64,000 nt of DNA from Maridesulfovibrio sp. (lineage in GTDB: Bacteria > Desulfobacterota > Desulfovibrionia > Desulfovibrionales > Desulfovibrionaceae): contig NZ_OY781616.1 in NCBI RefSeq assembly GCF_963677005.1, positions 2,166,766 to 2,230,765 of the forward strand, written 5' to 3'. Positions 37,001 to 45,670 of this stretch are shown here, piece after piece (position 1 is the stretch's first letter; each line of letters starts with the position of its first letter). Both the position numbers and the translations under genes were made by a program. Under the pieces are notes generated by a model. It was not told the DNA's origin. It searched no databases and saw nothing but the letters and a program-made list of their open reading frames with translations.

Positions 37001-39414
37001 GCACCAACGCCTATGTCACCGCGACTCTGATACGCTCGCCCAACGGTCTGAAAGCAGGCTCGGCGGCCCGTGCGGTCGGCGCGGTTCCAATCTTCATAGA
37101 TAGGGAATCCAATCGTCTTGATATCGGCATAACTGCTCCGGACACAACAAGGCCCGACCGCAGAATAAGCATAAAAATAAAAACCAGACCGGGTGCGAAA
37201 CTGACCGTGGCAGCCGTGGATGAAGGCATCCTGCGCCTGAACGGCCAGAACACTCCCGACCCGTTCAACTACTTCTATGCCAAACGGGCGCTCGGCGTAC
37301 TCTGGTCCGACACCTTCGGCCTGCTCATGCCCGATGCCGGTCCGGTAAACAATTCACCGGCAGGCGGCGGCATGGCTCTGACCATGATGAAACAGTTCAC
37401 CGGGTCCGGCTCCATTAAAAGAGTCAAACCGGTCACTTTCTGGTCCGGCATACTGACTGCGGACAAGGACGGCATAGCCTCCTTTGATGCGGCCATCCCG
37501 GATTTCAGCGGAGCGCTGCGCGTAATGGCTGTGGCTGCTGACGAAAACAGGTTCGGATCGGCATCGAAAATAATTACCGTGCGTTCTCCGCTGATGGTCA
37601 CCCCGACCCTGCCACGTTTTCTGGCTCCGGGTGAAACCTTCGATATCCCGGTCAGTGTACGAAACGACACCCCGGAAGACGGCCTGTTCAGCCTGACCGT
37701 CAAAGCCGAAGGAGCCATGGCGGAGAATCTCGCACTCAAGGAATTCGCTGTCCCGACCGGAAGGCAGAACACAGCTTTCTTCAAGGCCGGAACTGGAAAC
37801 GGAACGGGAGCCGCCTCATTCAGATTCACTGCCCAGGGCAACAAGGAAAAGGCCGAGGCTGCGGTAGATCTGAACATTCGCCCGGCCCTGCCGGTTCAGC
37901 GTTCCAGCCGAAGCGGCTTTATCTCGGAAAAATCCACACAACTGGGTTGCAACCTCGCCGGGCTGGTAATTCCCAGCGTGAAACGAACAATCGTCATCGG
38001 CGGACAACCCATGATCCGTCTGGCCGGGAATCTGGACTTCCTGCTGCGCTACCCCTACGGATGCGCCGAGCAGACTGTTTCTCAGGCGTTCCCGCTGCTG
38101 CGTTTTCCGGAACTGGCCCGCGAGCTTTCTCCCGAAAGTTTCCGGGACAACTCCCCGCAGTACATGGTCCGCTCCGCCCTGACCCGCCTTTCCATGATGC
38201 AGGCGCAGGACGGCGGATTCTCCATGTGGCCCGGCGGTCGCTCCTCCTCGCCATGGATATCCGTATATGTACTTGATTTTCTGGAACAAGCGGCAATATC
38301 CGGCTATCAGGTCGATTCCATGGTCCTGAAGGCCGCCCGGAAATTCGTCTACGAAAAAGCCACCACCATACTTGATGAGAACACATTCCGCCTGCCCTGC
38401 TACGCCCTCTATACCCTGGCCCGCAGCGGCAGAGTTGTGCACGGCCCCATGAACTACCTGCGTGAGCGGAAGACAGCCGATATGGATCAGCTTTCACTCA
38501 CCCTGCTGGCCGGAGCATTCGCTGCTTCCGGGGACATGGCCGCCTACCGGGAACTCATCTCGGCAAAACCGGCCGCACTCAAAGGCAGGGACAAAGACCT
38601 CCAGTTCAGCAGTCCGGCACGTGATCTGGCCATGGAACTGCTGGTCCGCATGAAAGCGGATCGCAGCGACAATGCCATCCCCGGCATGGCCGAAAAGCTC
38701 TCAAACCTTATGGCTGATGGAGGAAAGTACGTAACTCAGGACAGCGCACTCGGCTTTCTGGCTCTGGGGACTTTCTTTGACCGCACAAAATCCGCCCCGC
38801 TCCCGGAAGGGAGCATAATGAGCGGAGATAAAGTGCTAGCCGCATTCGGTGGGAACAACACCGCCGGCGTAACCGTTGACGGCGACACCCCGGTCTCGGT
38901 GGAACTTAACTCCACGCCCGAATCCGGAACTCTGGTCTGGTCTGAAAGCATGCGTGCCGTGCCGGAAGAAAAAAACTGGAAACCGCGCTCCAACGGCCTG
39001 AAGATCGAACGTGAATTCCTGACCCGCGACGGTGAACCGCTGGACGTAAGCCAGATAAAACAGGGTCAGCTTGTGGCCATGCGCACGGTGGTAACCGCAA
39101 CAGGAAGTCCGGTTTCAAACACAGTAATCCGCTGCCTGCTTCCATCCGGTCTGGAACCGGAGAACACAAAACTGGCAACCCGTGAAGACCTGCCGTGGAT
39201 AGGCAGGGAAAACATACGCCCGGATCATGTGGATATCCGGGATGACCGCGTGCTAATCTTTGCGGACATCCCCGGCAAAGGCAAAACGGAACAGGTTACC
39301 CTGCTGCGCGCGGTGACCCGCGGGGAATTCCATATTCCACCGGCGCAGGTCGAAGCCATGTACGATCCAGCAGTATCCGCTGCCACCGGGCTCGGTGAAA
39401 TGATCATAAAATAG
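34018..39414 (+). CDS. Bacterial alpha-2-macroglobulin family protein (YfhM type)
   Basis: A 1798-residue envelope protein that by family traps attacking proteases in the periplasm. The start at ATG 34018 (MDRGPSPFRDKKN, with AAGGA upstream) is preferred to one 19 codons earlier. The N terminus has a membrane segment (NIIIALLLMICIIQAAGL) without a lipobox cysteine, so it is probably signal-anchored rather than a lipoprotein. Many beta-sandwich macroglobulin repeats follow, including AFTYGERNLYRPGETLKG near residue 580 and a central MG10-type VAAVDEGILRLNG. The thioester motif CAEQ lies at residues 1349-1352 (YPYGCAEQTVSQ), followed by an alpha-helical thioester domain. Such genes usually sit beside pbpC; here pbpC is about 9 kb away. 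A terminator follows at 39421. Confidence 0.95.
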   Translation: MDRGPSPFRDKKNIIIALLLMICIIQAAGLLKNKFESVSTRMDAGEGVRVTDVSLDSRGYSQLLIAFDLPIGPEAGSYALKEIPATITPEVKGVWRWINPYGLKFTADPAFKADTNFTVELKPENFLLPGQTLAGEKKFSVQTGSFTVRETELRTEPVSGQPRKVRIEGSMTFSSTVSPEVLLRNLSLTGPDGTTVPLKIETGYDDYYQSFSSDPIEKTADLKTYVLTVNKDMADRKGAMILGRDYEKKIDIVFNPVLGYSGFKSSSSLDGGRIELGFSSPVVPEQALEMIRITPKTKISASASGSRLFLSGPFIPGKKYAVTMLKGLRAADGSILDQELTENIIIPDIEPQVDFSASGMFLSESGYRTLGFETVNTPAVNVTVDRIFPNNLFSLFTHYGYMAFDQETYGGGISAALGNRIFSGRINVGNKRNQKTSTPLSMKSFIAEGGKGIYRIGAMVPGKNNGVQRWIMLTDLGVVSKRGDRETMFWVSSLTDTKPVMDARVQLISDSNQIMASGTTNSRGVLVFKEKDIRKDVGKPFMALVSRKNDLTFLLLDRFATDRAGLDIAGQRLSPKGLTAFTYGERNLYRPGETLKGVAVVRNEKLAATSRLPVVLVYSDQRGRELFRRTAHTDSQGMIEFKRAIPDYSPTGQFNIKFLAADERIGNYRYSVEDFMPDRISAEIISARTARAGEKLNFEVEGRYLFGPPADGLPVTARVTLEPAEFTPEGYEAYRFGTDENSFSPREIMAAEDRLNDNGTYPFSVEIPTGIKSTSAVRARLSARVSETGGRGVTATKTTPVIISKIHPGLKILKKQGYERGEQVSLDYITLDPEGSKTTSGKLIMKLYRDRWQTIVRATPSGSYRYETERDPQLMESREINPTGASGKFTVSPPESGSYRVILSDPESGVSAQADFFCGGWGYSPWALENPARLEIIPTRKGDYKPGETATFQVRTPFSGRMLVTVEDNSLRWMKTVEVKGNTAEIKVPVQKGISTNAYVTATLIRSPNGLKAGSAARAVGAVPIFIDRESNRLDIGITAPDTTRPDRRISIKIKTRPGAKLTVAAVDEGILRLNGQNTPDPFNYFYAKRALGVLWSDTFGLLMPDAGPVNNSPAGGGMALTMMKQFTGSGSIKRVKPVTFWSGILTADKDGIASFDAAIPDFSGALRVMAVAADENRFGSASKIITVRSPLMVTPTLPRFLAPGETFDIPVSVRNDTPEDGLFSLTVKAEGAMAENLALKEFAVPTGRQNTAFFKAGTGNGTGAASFRFTAQGNKEKAEAAVDLNIRPALPVQRSSRSGFISEKSTQLGCNLAGLVIPSVKRTIVIGGQPMIRLAGNLDFLLRYPYGCAEQTVSQAFPLLRFPELARELSPESFRDNSPQYMVRSALTRLSMMQAQDGGFSMWPGGRSSSPWISVYVLDFLEQAAISGYQVDSMVLKAARKFVYEKATTILDENTFRLPCYALYTLARSGRVVHGPMNYLRERKTADMDQLSLTLLAGAFAASGDMAAYRELISAKPAALKGRDKDLQFSSPARDLAMELLVRMKADRSDNAIPGMAEKLSNLMADGGKYVTQDSALGFLALGTFFDRTKSAPLPEGSIMSGDKVLAAFGGNNTAGVTVDGDTPVSVELNSTPESGTLVWSESMRAVPEEKNWKPRSNGLKIEREFLTRDGEPLDVSQIKQGQLVAMRTVVTATGSPVSNTVIRCLLPSGLEPENTKLATREDLPWIGRENIRPDHVDIRDDRVLIFADIPGKGKTEQVTLLRAVTRGEFHIPPAQVEAMYDPAVSAATGLGEMIIK

Positions 39415-39420
39415 AACGCA

Positions 39421-39457
39421 AAATCCCCCGGCCTTTCGGTCGGGGGATTTGTTTTAT
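39421..39457 (+). terminator. Terminator after the macroglobulin gene
   Basis: Hairpin AAATCCCCCGGCC, loop TTTC, GGTCGGGGGATTT, then GTTTTATT, starting 7 bases past the stop codon. Confidence 0.9.
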
Positions 39458-39462
39458 TGATT

Positions 39463-39761
39463 TGATGCGCTCCGCGCTTTAAATAATCTGATTTCGCCGC
39501 CGGCGGCCAAAGGGTCCGCGACCCTTTCGAATCCCTAATGGTTTTAAGCTAAAATCTTGTAAACAGTCATGCAGCTCATTCCATATCAATAACAATTTTT
39601 TTATGCATGGAGGCGAAGCCCCGCTAAAAAATTTGGGGATTCTTAAACCCTTTTATCAAAAGGGTTTAAGGCCCCCGGCAGGCCTTAGAGTCGCTTAACG
39701 AAAAGCTTTGCTTTGAGTTTTAGCGATCTGTTGAGAGCAGAGATGCCGTCGGAGACATTCT
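39463..39761. repeat. Dispersed palindromic repeat, copy 3 (full length)
   Basis: Occupies almost all of the gap between the macroglobulin and CBS genes. It begins TGATGCGCTCCGCGCTTT, continues CGCCGCCGGCGGCCAAAGGG and CGAATCCCTAATG, then after a variable AT-rich centre GGCGAAGCC, GGGGATTCTTAAACCC with the hairpin (39642-39670), CCCCCGGCAGG and finally GCCGTCGGAGACATT. An extra dyad (TCGCTTAAC ... GTTTTAGCGA) lies inside its right part. Same layout as copy 1. Confidence 0.8.
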
Positions 39762-39775
39762 ACACCAAAATTTCA

Positions 39776-40261
39776 TCAAAACTGCGTTATAAGATCCCGC
39801 GAAAGTTCACGGTAGACATCACTGAGCAGAACCACGCCGATGATTTTTCCGCCTTCCTGCACCAGAGCCCAGGAACGTTTTTTCTTACGGAAAATTTCCA
39901 GCACCACCAGCATGGGATCGGTCGGCTTGAAAATAGCCACATCCTCTTCAATGTGTTCATCAAGGGAGGCTGAACAACTTGCCGTACCTGCCCTTTTGAA
40001 TGCGCGATCCCAGTCAGTTTCACCGGTCAGATTCAGATCTTCGTCCTTGAGCACAAGGTCTTCCACTGCTTTGAACATGCTCCAGACCGAAATGACTCCC
40101 CGCAGTTCCCCGTTCTTTTTAAGGACAACCACAACATTGTTGTCGGGCGAAGCCTTCATGCCTTCCCGCAATACGGTAATCCCTTCGGCCAGACTTGCGG
40201 ACTCGTCAATGGAGACAAAATCCTCATGCATCATGTCCCAGGCTCTTTTTCTAAGCAGCAT
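39776..40261 (-). CDS. CBS-domain pair protein
   Basis: A 161-residue protein made almost entirely of two CBS modules: WDMMHEDFVSIDESASLAEGI with VVVVLKKNGELRGVISVWS, and EEDVAIFKPTDPMLVVLEIF with ALVQEGGKIIGVVLLSD. CBS pairs (Bateman domains) sense adenosyl nucleotides such as AMP, ATP or cyclic di-AMP. Start: a strong AGGAG sits inside the first codons of a longer TTG-started reading, so ATG 40261 (MLLRKRAW) with a 6-base spacing is chosen. It follows the HD-domain gene and the adenylate cyclase on the same strand with a 100-base gap. A link to nucleotide signalling is suggested by the neighbours, not proved. Confidence 0.9.
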   Translation of the reverse strand: MLLRKRAWDMMHEDFVSIDESASLAEGITVLREGMKASPDNNVVVVLKKNGELRGVISVWSMFKAVEDLVLKDEDLNLTGETDWDRAFKRAGTASCSASLDEHIEEDVAIFKPTDPMLVVLEIFRKKKRSWALVQEGGKIIGVVLLSDVYRELSRDLITQF

Positions 40262-40364
40262 CAATATCTCCTTTTGCAAAAAATAATTTTTAACCGGTCA
40301 TCGGCCGTTGCAAGCAGTCATTCTGGACAGTTAAATCATATTACCGTGTTTTACGCAAAAAGAT

Positions 40365-41609
40365 TTAATCAAAATCGGCCAGTAACGGGCCTACGTGTAT
40401 TCCGGCCACCACAGGGTTTTCCATGTAGCTCTGGCTGATGCGCCAATACGCCTGATGCAGGTGAGCGGAGGTAATACCGTTGCGCATGGCGTTGTACGCT
40501 TCCATGAAAGCAGCCAGATGATCACACAACTTCAGCAGTTCCCCGTCCTTGGGGTCATAACAATCGTCATTGTAGCGGGAATCCAGTTCCTCGGTGCTGA
40601 TCTTCTTGACAAAACCGCCCACAACGGCCTGGGCATTGAATTCAGACCCGGTATCAAACCCCAGAAAATAGCCCAGCCTTGCGGCAATATCCTCATAACC
40701 GTTTTTCAGGAGAGGGATCATGATGCGCCGCTGCATTTCCTCGTCTTCATATTCCCGTATCAGCTCGCCGATTGTCGGGTCGGATTTTTTAACCGGAGAG
40801 ATTATGTCGCGGGTCAGCAGCTCCGGCAGATCGTGAAACAGGCCCGAAAAAAAATTGTTCTGCCTGCGCGACGGACAGGCACCCTTTTCCAGACTGAAGA
40901 ACCAAGCGAACGTGGCCACAATGAAAACATGTCCGAGCACCGATGTTTCCGGAACCCGGGGGGTCTGGGACCACCGGGTCTGGAACCTCAGCCTTCCGCA
41001 GAGATCGGCAAAACGCCCCAGAGGAGTTGATTCGGAATTCAAAAGCTGACTGACCCCGGAAATATCCGAATAATTGTCCAGTCTGTCGATGAAACTTCGT
41101 TCAATACCGGAGACTTCCTCATCCGGCTGGTTAAGCAGCTTCAGAATCTTGAATTCGGAATAACTGGCATACAGGTGTGCAGCCTCCAGTATCCTGCGCG
41201 CCGGGGATCCTTCGCCGGGATTAAGGTGGTACTCGGTCAGCCGGTCCCAGAACTCCTTGCCCAGAGGCATCAGCCGGGGCCTCAGCTGCTTGAGAACCCA
41301 CTTGGAAAGTTTGCGGTAATGTTCAGGATTTTCCTTGATGCGGTAAAAGACAGGCGGCTTGATGTCAGTGATGACCATACGGAAAAGATATTCAAAAATA
41401 CCGCCCTCAACAATGCTGTCACCAAGAGCGTACTTTTCCCTGGGTTCCATTCCATCGCTGTTGAGCACAAAAAGAATCCAGGCCGCAATCATCTTATGGG
41501 CCTGCTTATCCACCTCCATGAGTTCCATGGGGCGGAGTTTGTCGTTCCACCTTTTCATGAACGACCCGGAAAAGATCAGCTGTAACAGGCTCTTGCGAAT
41601 AATCGGCAT
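40365..41609 (-). CDS. HD-domain protein (putative phosphohydrolase)
   Basis: A 414-residue protein starting MPIIRKSLLQLIFSG after AGGGGAAATCA. The C-terminal half has an HD-superfamily metal site: SVLGHVFIVATFAWFF (first His), FFSGLFHDLPELLTRDI (HD pair) and LLKLCDHLAAFMEAY (distal Asp), a pattern close to YfbR-like nucleotidases. The N-terminal 200 residues are helical and unfamiliar. It lies 54 bases downstream of the adenylate cyclase and upstream of the CBS protein, all on the minus strand. Possible roles are nucleotide or cyclic-nucleotide hydrolysis; the substrate cannot be read. The neighbourhood hints at a nucleotide-signalling group. Confidence 0.85.
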   Translation of the reverse strand: MPIIRKSLLQLIFSGSFMKRWNDKLRPMELMEVDKQAHKMIAAWILFVLNSDGMEPREKYALGDSIVEGGIFEYLFRMVITDIKPPVFYRIKENPEHYRKLSKWVLKQLRPRLMPLGKEFWDRLTEYHLNPGEGSPARRILEAAHLYASYSEFKILKLLNQPDEEVSGIERSFIDRLDNYSDISGVSQLLNSESTPLGRFADLCGRLRFQTRWSQTPRVPETSVLGHVFIVATFAWFFSLEKGACPSRRQNNFFSGLFHDLPELLTRDIISPVKKSDPTIGELIREYEDEEMQRRIMIPLLKNGYEDIAARLGYFLGFDTGSEFNAQAVVGGFVKKISTEELDSRYNDDCYDPKDGELLKLCDHLAAFMEAYNAMRNGITSAHLHQAYWRISQSYMENPVVAGIHVGPLLADFD

Positions 41610-41663
41610 TGATTTCCCCTACTTTTTGTGTTTTCCGCGTTCATGTTTCACGATTTCAGCACG

Positions 41664-44600
41664 TCAGTTTACAGGAATCTTGAGGAACGGACAGACTGAA
41701 CTCTGCGGGACAAACTGCCCCATCTTCACCGGCCCGGTACAGATTTCCGGCATCTCGCTGCGCAGGAACGCTTCCGGCGTCTCTATCAAGGCCGTGGTTA
41801 TATCCAGTTTTCTGCAGAAGACCTCTCCCCAGTTGGTGCCGTAAACCAGATGCACCTCCCTGACCTTCTTATCCTCTCTCGGCGAACAGAAATTCAGTAT
41901 GAAAAAGGCCCGCACCACCTGCTCCGGATTAAGGGCTTCCTCCACCGGGGTTTTGAACACCTCCTTGAGAGGAAAAAACTGCTCCAGACTATCAAACAAC
42001 CCGATCAGTTCCCTGTCCCTTACCGGTGCGGACGTCATATCCGTGCGCATTTTCATATCATTGTGATACAGGCCGTTAAGAACTACCCACACCAGCATGG
42101 AAACAAGGTCCCGGCCGGACTCGATAGGAATATGGCTCACCCTTGTCCCGGATTCATCCGGATATTCTCCCTGCAGTTCCCAGACCGCTCCCTTGCTTCT
42201 GGTCACGATCAAGGTATCAAAAAAAGTTGTGCGTGATCCGGGGAGAGAGATGCGCTCAACTTTATGTCTGCGTTTGGCAAAATTTGAAAAAATAACCCTG
42301 CCGAGCCGTGTCAGGTCCTCCGGGGTTATAGCCGATCCGGCCTGAGCGTCCTGTCCTTCGCGGACCTTCATATAGGTCTTGATCATGAACTGGTTGATTC
42401 TATCTCCGAGCGCCACGACAGACCTGAAATCAGATAATCCCTTGAATCCCTTTATGTGCCCGGGGCTGTCCTTGCCTGCCAGTCCGGAGGCAAATTCGAT
42501 TATTTCCCTTTCCTCCGGACATGCGGGGATTGCATCGAGTTCCTCTTTTCCGAGCAGCCCGCACTTCAGACGCAGAGCCATGGCCGTCAGCCAGGTGTAC
42601 TCCGGGGCGCCCCTTGATGCATAAAAATCAGCCAGATCTCGATAAAGCAGCATGTAGGGGTCTACCCGCCTCAACCGACGCATTCCGTTAAGGAGATTCC
42701 TTTTTATACTCTCGCAGAGAAGCGGACGGCCTTCTCCTGAAATATACATTTCCAGCAGCCCGAACTTCATTATGGATTTGAAGGGACTCTTCACCCCTTT
42801 TACTATCTGCCACAGGGATGCTCCGAAAAATTCTCTGGCCGGAATATGGGGAACATTGCCGAGATCCACAAAATAATCCCGCCCGCACAAGGCCGCGACC
42901 TTTTTGGAAGCATCGGCATAAGCGGTATCGTCCGCCTCCGGGGGAGTGAACCACCAGAGCGGCGGTGTTCCGGCTATAAGCAGGGCTGTGCGGTAAAACT
43001 CCTCCTTAAGGAGGGCGCTCTGCGCCGATCCGGAACTTTCCTCATCACTCAGCCCGAACCTGTTTTCACGCACCTCACGGACATCCATAACGAAAAAATG
43101 CACCTCAAGACCGAAATCCCTATCCGCCCAGTCTTCGATAGCCCGCAGTTTGAACTGCAACCGCTCCCGGCTGTCCCCCCTGCTGCCGGAAAAATCACAG
43201 CAGACCCAGCAGTCCAGGTCCGAATCAGGGGATTGCGCAATTGTCCCCGTACTTCCTATGGACATAAGAGCCTCCACCGGAACAAAGCCCCCGGTCGGGC
43301 TCTCCACTTTCACATCCCCGAAAAGTCTGCTCAGAGAATTAAAAACATCAAGATCCGGATAATACCCTTTAACCTTGGAGGAAGCGCAAAGCTCCTCCAT
43401 ACCACCGGCCTTTTCAAAGACAGTTGTGTGCAGCAGGGCAGGAAGAATTTTTACAAACTCGGCACATTTCCGATTCATCCTTGTGCCGGACCACGCCAGT
43501 CGTCGATTATTGTTCTCGGAAAAGCAGCCGTGAGCCCGCTGAATGTCTTTCAAGGCAAACCAGAGTCTTACGGCCTTGTACTGCACGGCCTGCCGGTACT
43601 GATCAGCCTCACCGCTCCCTTTTACTTTTTTCTTGAGCCTTTCCCGTACTCCCAGTCTCTCGGCCAGAGTTCTGTTAACAGCCTTCAGCAGTTCGGAATT
43701 ACCCGTTTTAATATTTAAAGCCTTCATTCCGAATGTTGAACACTCATCAAACCTTACGCTCCAGGCCTCTCCGGAAAGGAAAAAGGACTCCGTGAAATCG
43801 CTGTTACCGAAATATATTCCTTTGAGATCCGACCTGTAAAATCGGACATCCCGCAAGTCCGCCACATCAAAACTGCAGCAGTGAACTCTGGTCCGGCAGA
43901 AAAAAGCTCCGGGGGCGGCAACAAACTGAAATGAACATTTTTCCATAACAGCCATGCAGAACGTGGCCGAATCAAAGTGAGAGCACCGGAAACGAACGGA
44001 CTCAAACCTGCATTCATAAAACAAGGCCCCGTGCATGGAACTGGCGCTGAAAGAACAGTTCTGGAAAACGCATCCCGAATAAGAGGCACCAGAAAATGTA
44101 CACGCTTCAAAGGAACAGTTGAGGAAACTGCACTTTTCCATGAACGATGATCTGAAATCGCAGGCGGCAAAGGAACAGTTACGAAAAACAATTTCCCTGC
44201 CCCTATTCTTCCAGCGGTTGAGCTTATGAATCTCCTGATTGGTTATCTGCCCGCCGGTGTAGATATCCTGAATACCGTCGTCTCCATCTTCCTCCTTGCC
44301 GAAAAAACTGCTGATTCCGCTGTTGCTCTTTTTTTTCATTATGTTCAGAACAATGGGCGCGCCTACCCGGATAAAATCCTCTCCCGGCATTATCAGCCCT
44401 TCACCCATTTCCGGTTGCGGGGGTTCCGGCAGTGCTTCGCGGTCAAGAATTTCCTTCAATTCCTGATAAAGTGTGTTCTTTTTTTTGCTGCGTGATTTTT
44501 TAAGGACAGAAGAAAGGATGGCACCGAAGCAATGAGGGTCTTCATCGGAAAGAGTTGAAAAAACGGTGGAAACAACAGGAAGATGAAATTCCTTGGGAAT

Positions 44601-45581
44601 GGAATTCATGAACTGGGCAAAATTCTTGGAGCTGAGCAGAGGAATCCTGTTAACAAGTTCGGCTCTTGTCTGGGTTGATTCATTGAATATACGTGAAAAA
44701 ATCCTCCCTCTGCGCTTGCCGCCGAACTTGGCGATAACATCCATGGCTGCCCTGGCCAGGAAAATGGAAGGAGACATGGCCAGGGGAACTATCTGCTTCA
44801 GAGTCCTGTCGTCCAGCTCATCGGCCAGTCTTTCCACAGCCTCAAGGACCTTTCTCATAATCACCGGGTCCATGGTGCGCAGATGAAAGGCCACATCCAG
44901 AATCAGTTCCTTTTCCGGATACGAAGGCATGTTCTCTGCGCAGGTACTTATCTCGTCCAATGATTCAGGTGAATTGAGACTCCTGCGGCAGCCTGTGCCG
45001 AAATTGCCCCGCATGAAACTTTCCAGCGATGTAAAGGTAAGCTGCCCCTTGCGGGTTCCGTTCTCCCGGAAAAAGGAAGCCGCCTCTCTCAATTCCATGG
45101 ACGAGGCCTTCTTCAATACCGAACGCGCAAATTCGACCCTTTTGGCTGCAGGCTCCGGATCAAGAGCGACCATCCTGTCGGCAACAGCTATGGATACAGG
45201 GGCGGGAGTCTTATCAAACCATTTCTGTACACTGGAAAAAGTCAAAAGCCTGTTGCAAAGCAAATACGCTGCCATTGTCCTGCCGCAGACTCCCATGCGG
45301 GAAAGGACATCAAGACAGATATCCGGGACAGAATCCTCTTCTTCCGAAGAATAGAGGGAATTAAGTCCTTCAGCTTCATCAGTTTCAAGTGATTTCAGGG
45401 CCATGCCGTAAAGCAGAACAGCATACCTGCCTGACCATGAAACATCCCCGGAACTTTCCGAGGCACCGGTCCTTTCTTCGATTTTTGCGCGCAACTCCTT
45501 GAGCTGCCTGACCTCGGGAGGGTACAGGTTCAGTCTGCGCAACTCTCTGAGCAATGTGTCCTGGGTTTTCTGTGCTGCCAT
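41664..45581 (-). CDS. cyaA: Class I adenylate cyclase with N-terminal helical and pentapeptide-repeat regions
   Basis: A 1305-residue protein, much longer than E. coli CyaA (848). Start ATG 45581 (MAAQKTQDTLLREL) with GGAAAA upstream; an in-frame GTG six codons earlier is less likely. Order: a helical, HEAT-like N-terminal region to about residue 450; a cysteine-rich pentapeptide-repeat block at about 465-597 (units such as FRNCS, FAACD, FLNCS, FEACT, FQNCS, FYECR); then the class I cyclase. The catalytic signature GSTGTIAQSPDSDLDCWVC lies near 773-792 and parallels the E. coli GSTSSIGQ/SDLDIW site with its metal-binding aspartates. TPPLWWFTPP and RDYFVDLGNVPHIPAREFFGASLWQI also match the family. 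It leads an apparent operon with the HD and CBS genes. Confidence 0.9.
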   Translation of the reverse strand: MAAQKTQDTLLRELRRLNLYPPEVRQLKELRAKIEERTGASESSGDVSWSGRYAVLLYGMALKSLETDEAEGLNSLYSSEEEDSVPDICLDVLSRMGVCGRTMAAYLLCNRLLTFSSVQKWFDKTPAPVSIAVADRMVALDPEPAAKRVEFARSVLKKASSMELREAASFFRENGTRKGQLTFTSLESFMRGNFGTGCRRSLNSPESLDEISTCAENMPSYPEKELILDVAFHLRTMDPVIMRKVLEAVERLADELDDRTLKQIVPLAMSPSIFLARAAMDVIAKFGGKRRGRIFSRIFNESTQTRAELVNRIPLLSSKNFAQFMNSIPKEFHLPVVSTVFSTLSDEDPHCFGAILSSVLKKSRSKKKNTLYQELKEILDREALPEPPQPEMGEGLIMPGEDFIRVGAPIVLNIMKKKSNSGISSFFGKEEDGDDGIQDIYTGGQITNQEIHKLNRWKNRGREIVFRNCSFAACDFRSSFMEKCSFLNCSFEACTFSGASYSGCVFQNCSFSASSMHGALFYECRFESVRFRCSHFDSATFCMAVMEKCSFQFVAAPGAFFCRTRVHCCSFDVADLRDVRFYRSDLKGIYFGNSDFTESFFLSGEAWSVRFDECSTFGMKALNIKTGNSELLKAVNRTLAERLGVRERLKKKVKGSGEADQYRQAVQYKAVRLWFALKDIQRAHGCFSENNNRRLAWSGTRMNRKCAEFVKILPALLHTTVFEKAGGMEELCASSKVKGYYPDLDVFNSLSRLFGDVKVESPTGGFVPVEALMSIGSTGTIAQSPDSDLDCWVCCDFSGSRGDSRERLQFKLRAIEDWADRDFGLEVHFFVMDVREVRENRFGLSDEESSGSAQSALLKEEFYRTALLIAGTPPLWWFTPPEADDTAYADASKKVAALCGRDYFVDLGNVPHIPAREFFGASLWQIVKGVKSPFKSIMKFGLLEMYISGEGRPLLCESIKRNLLNGMRRLRRVDPYMLLYRDLADFYASRGAPEYTWLTAMALRLKCGLLGKEELDAIPACPEEREIIEFASGLAGKDSPGHIKGFKGLSDFRSVVALGDRINQFMIKTYMKVREGQDAQAGSAITPEDLTRLGRVIFSNFAKRRHKVERISLPGSRTTFFDTLIVTRSKGAVWELQGEYPDESGTRVSHIPIESGRDLVSMLVWVVLNGLYHNDMKMRTDMTSAPVRDRELIGLFDSLEQFFPLKEVFKTPVEEALNPEQVVRAFFILNFCSPREDKKVREVHLVYGTNWGEVFCRKLDITTALIETPEAFLRSEMPEICTGPVKMGQFVPQSSVCPFLKIPVN

Positions 45582-45670
45582 AAAACATTTTTCCGGCACG
45601 AAACCTAAGGCCCGTGCCGGGTTGATAGCGATTAAAATTTATCCTGATCCCATACCCCGTTAATACCCTG

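Noticed and set aside
39463..39761. CRISPR-like repeats in the intergenic elements
   Set aside because: The repeated blocks are dispersed single copies, not regularly spaced short repeats with spacers, and no cas gene is in the window.
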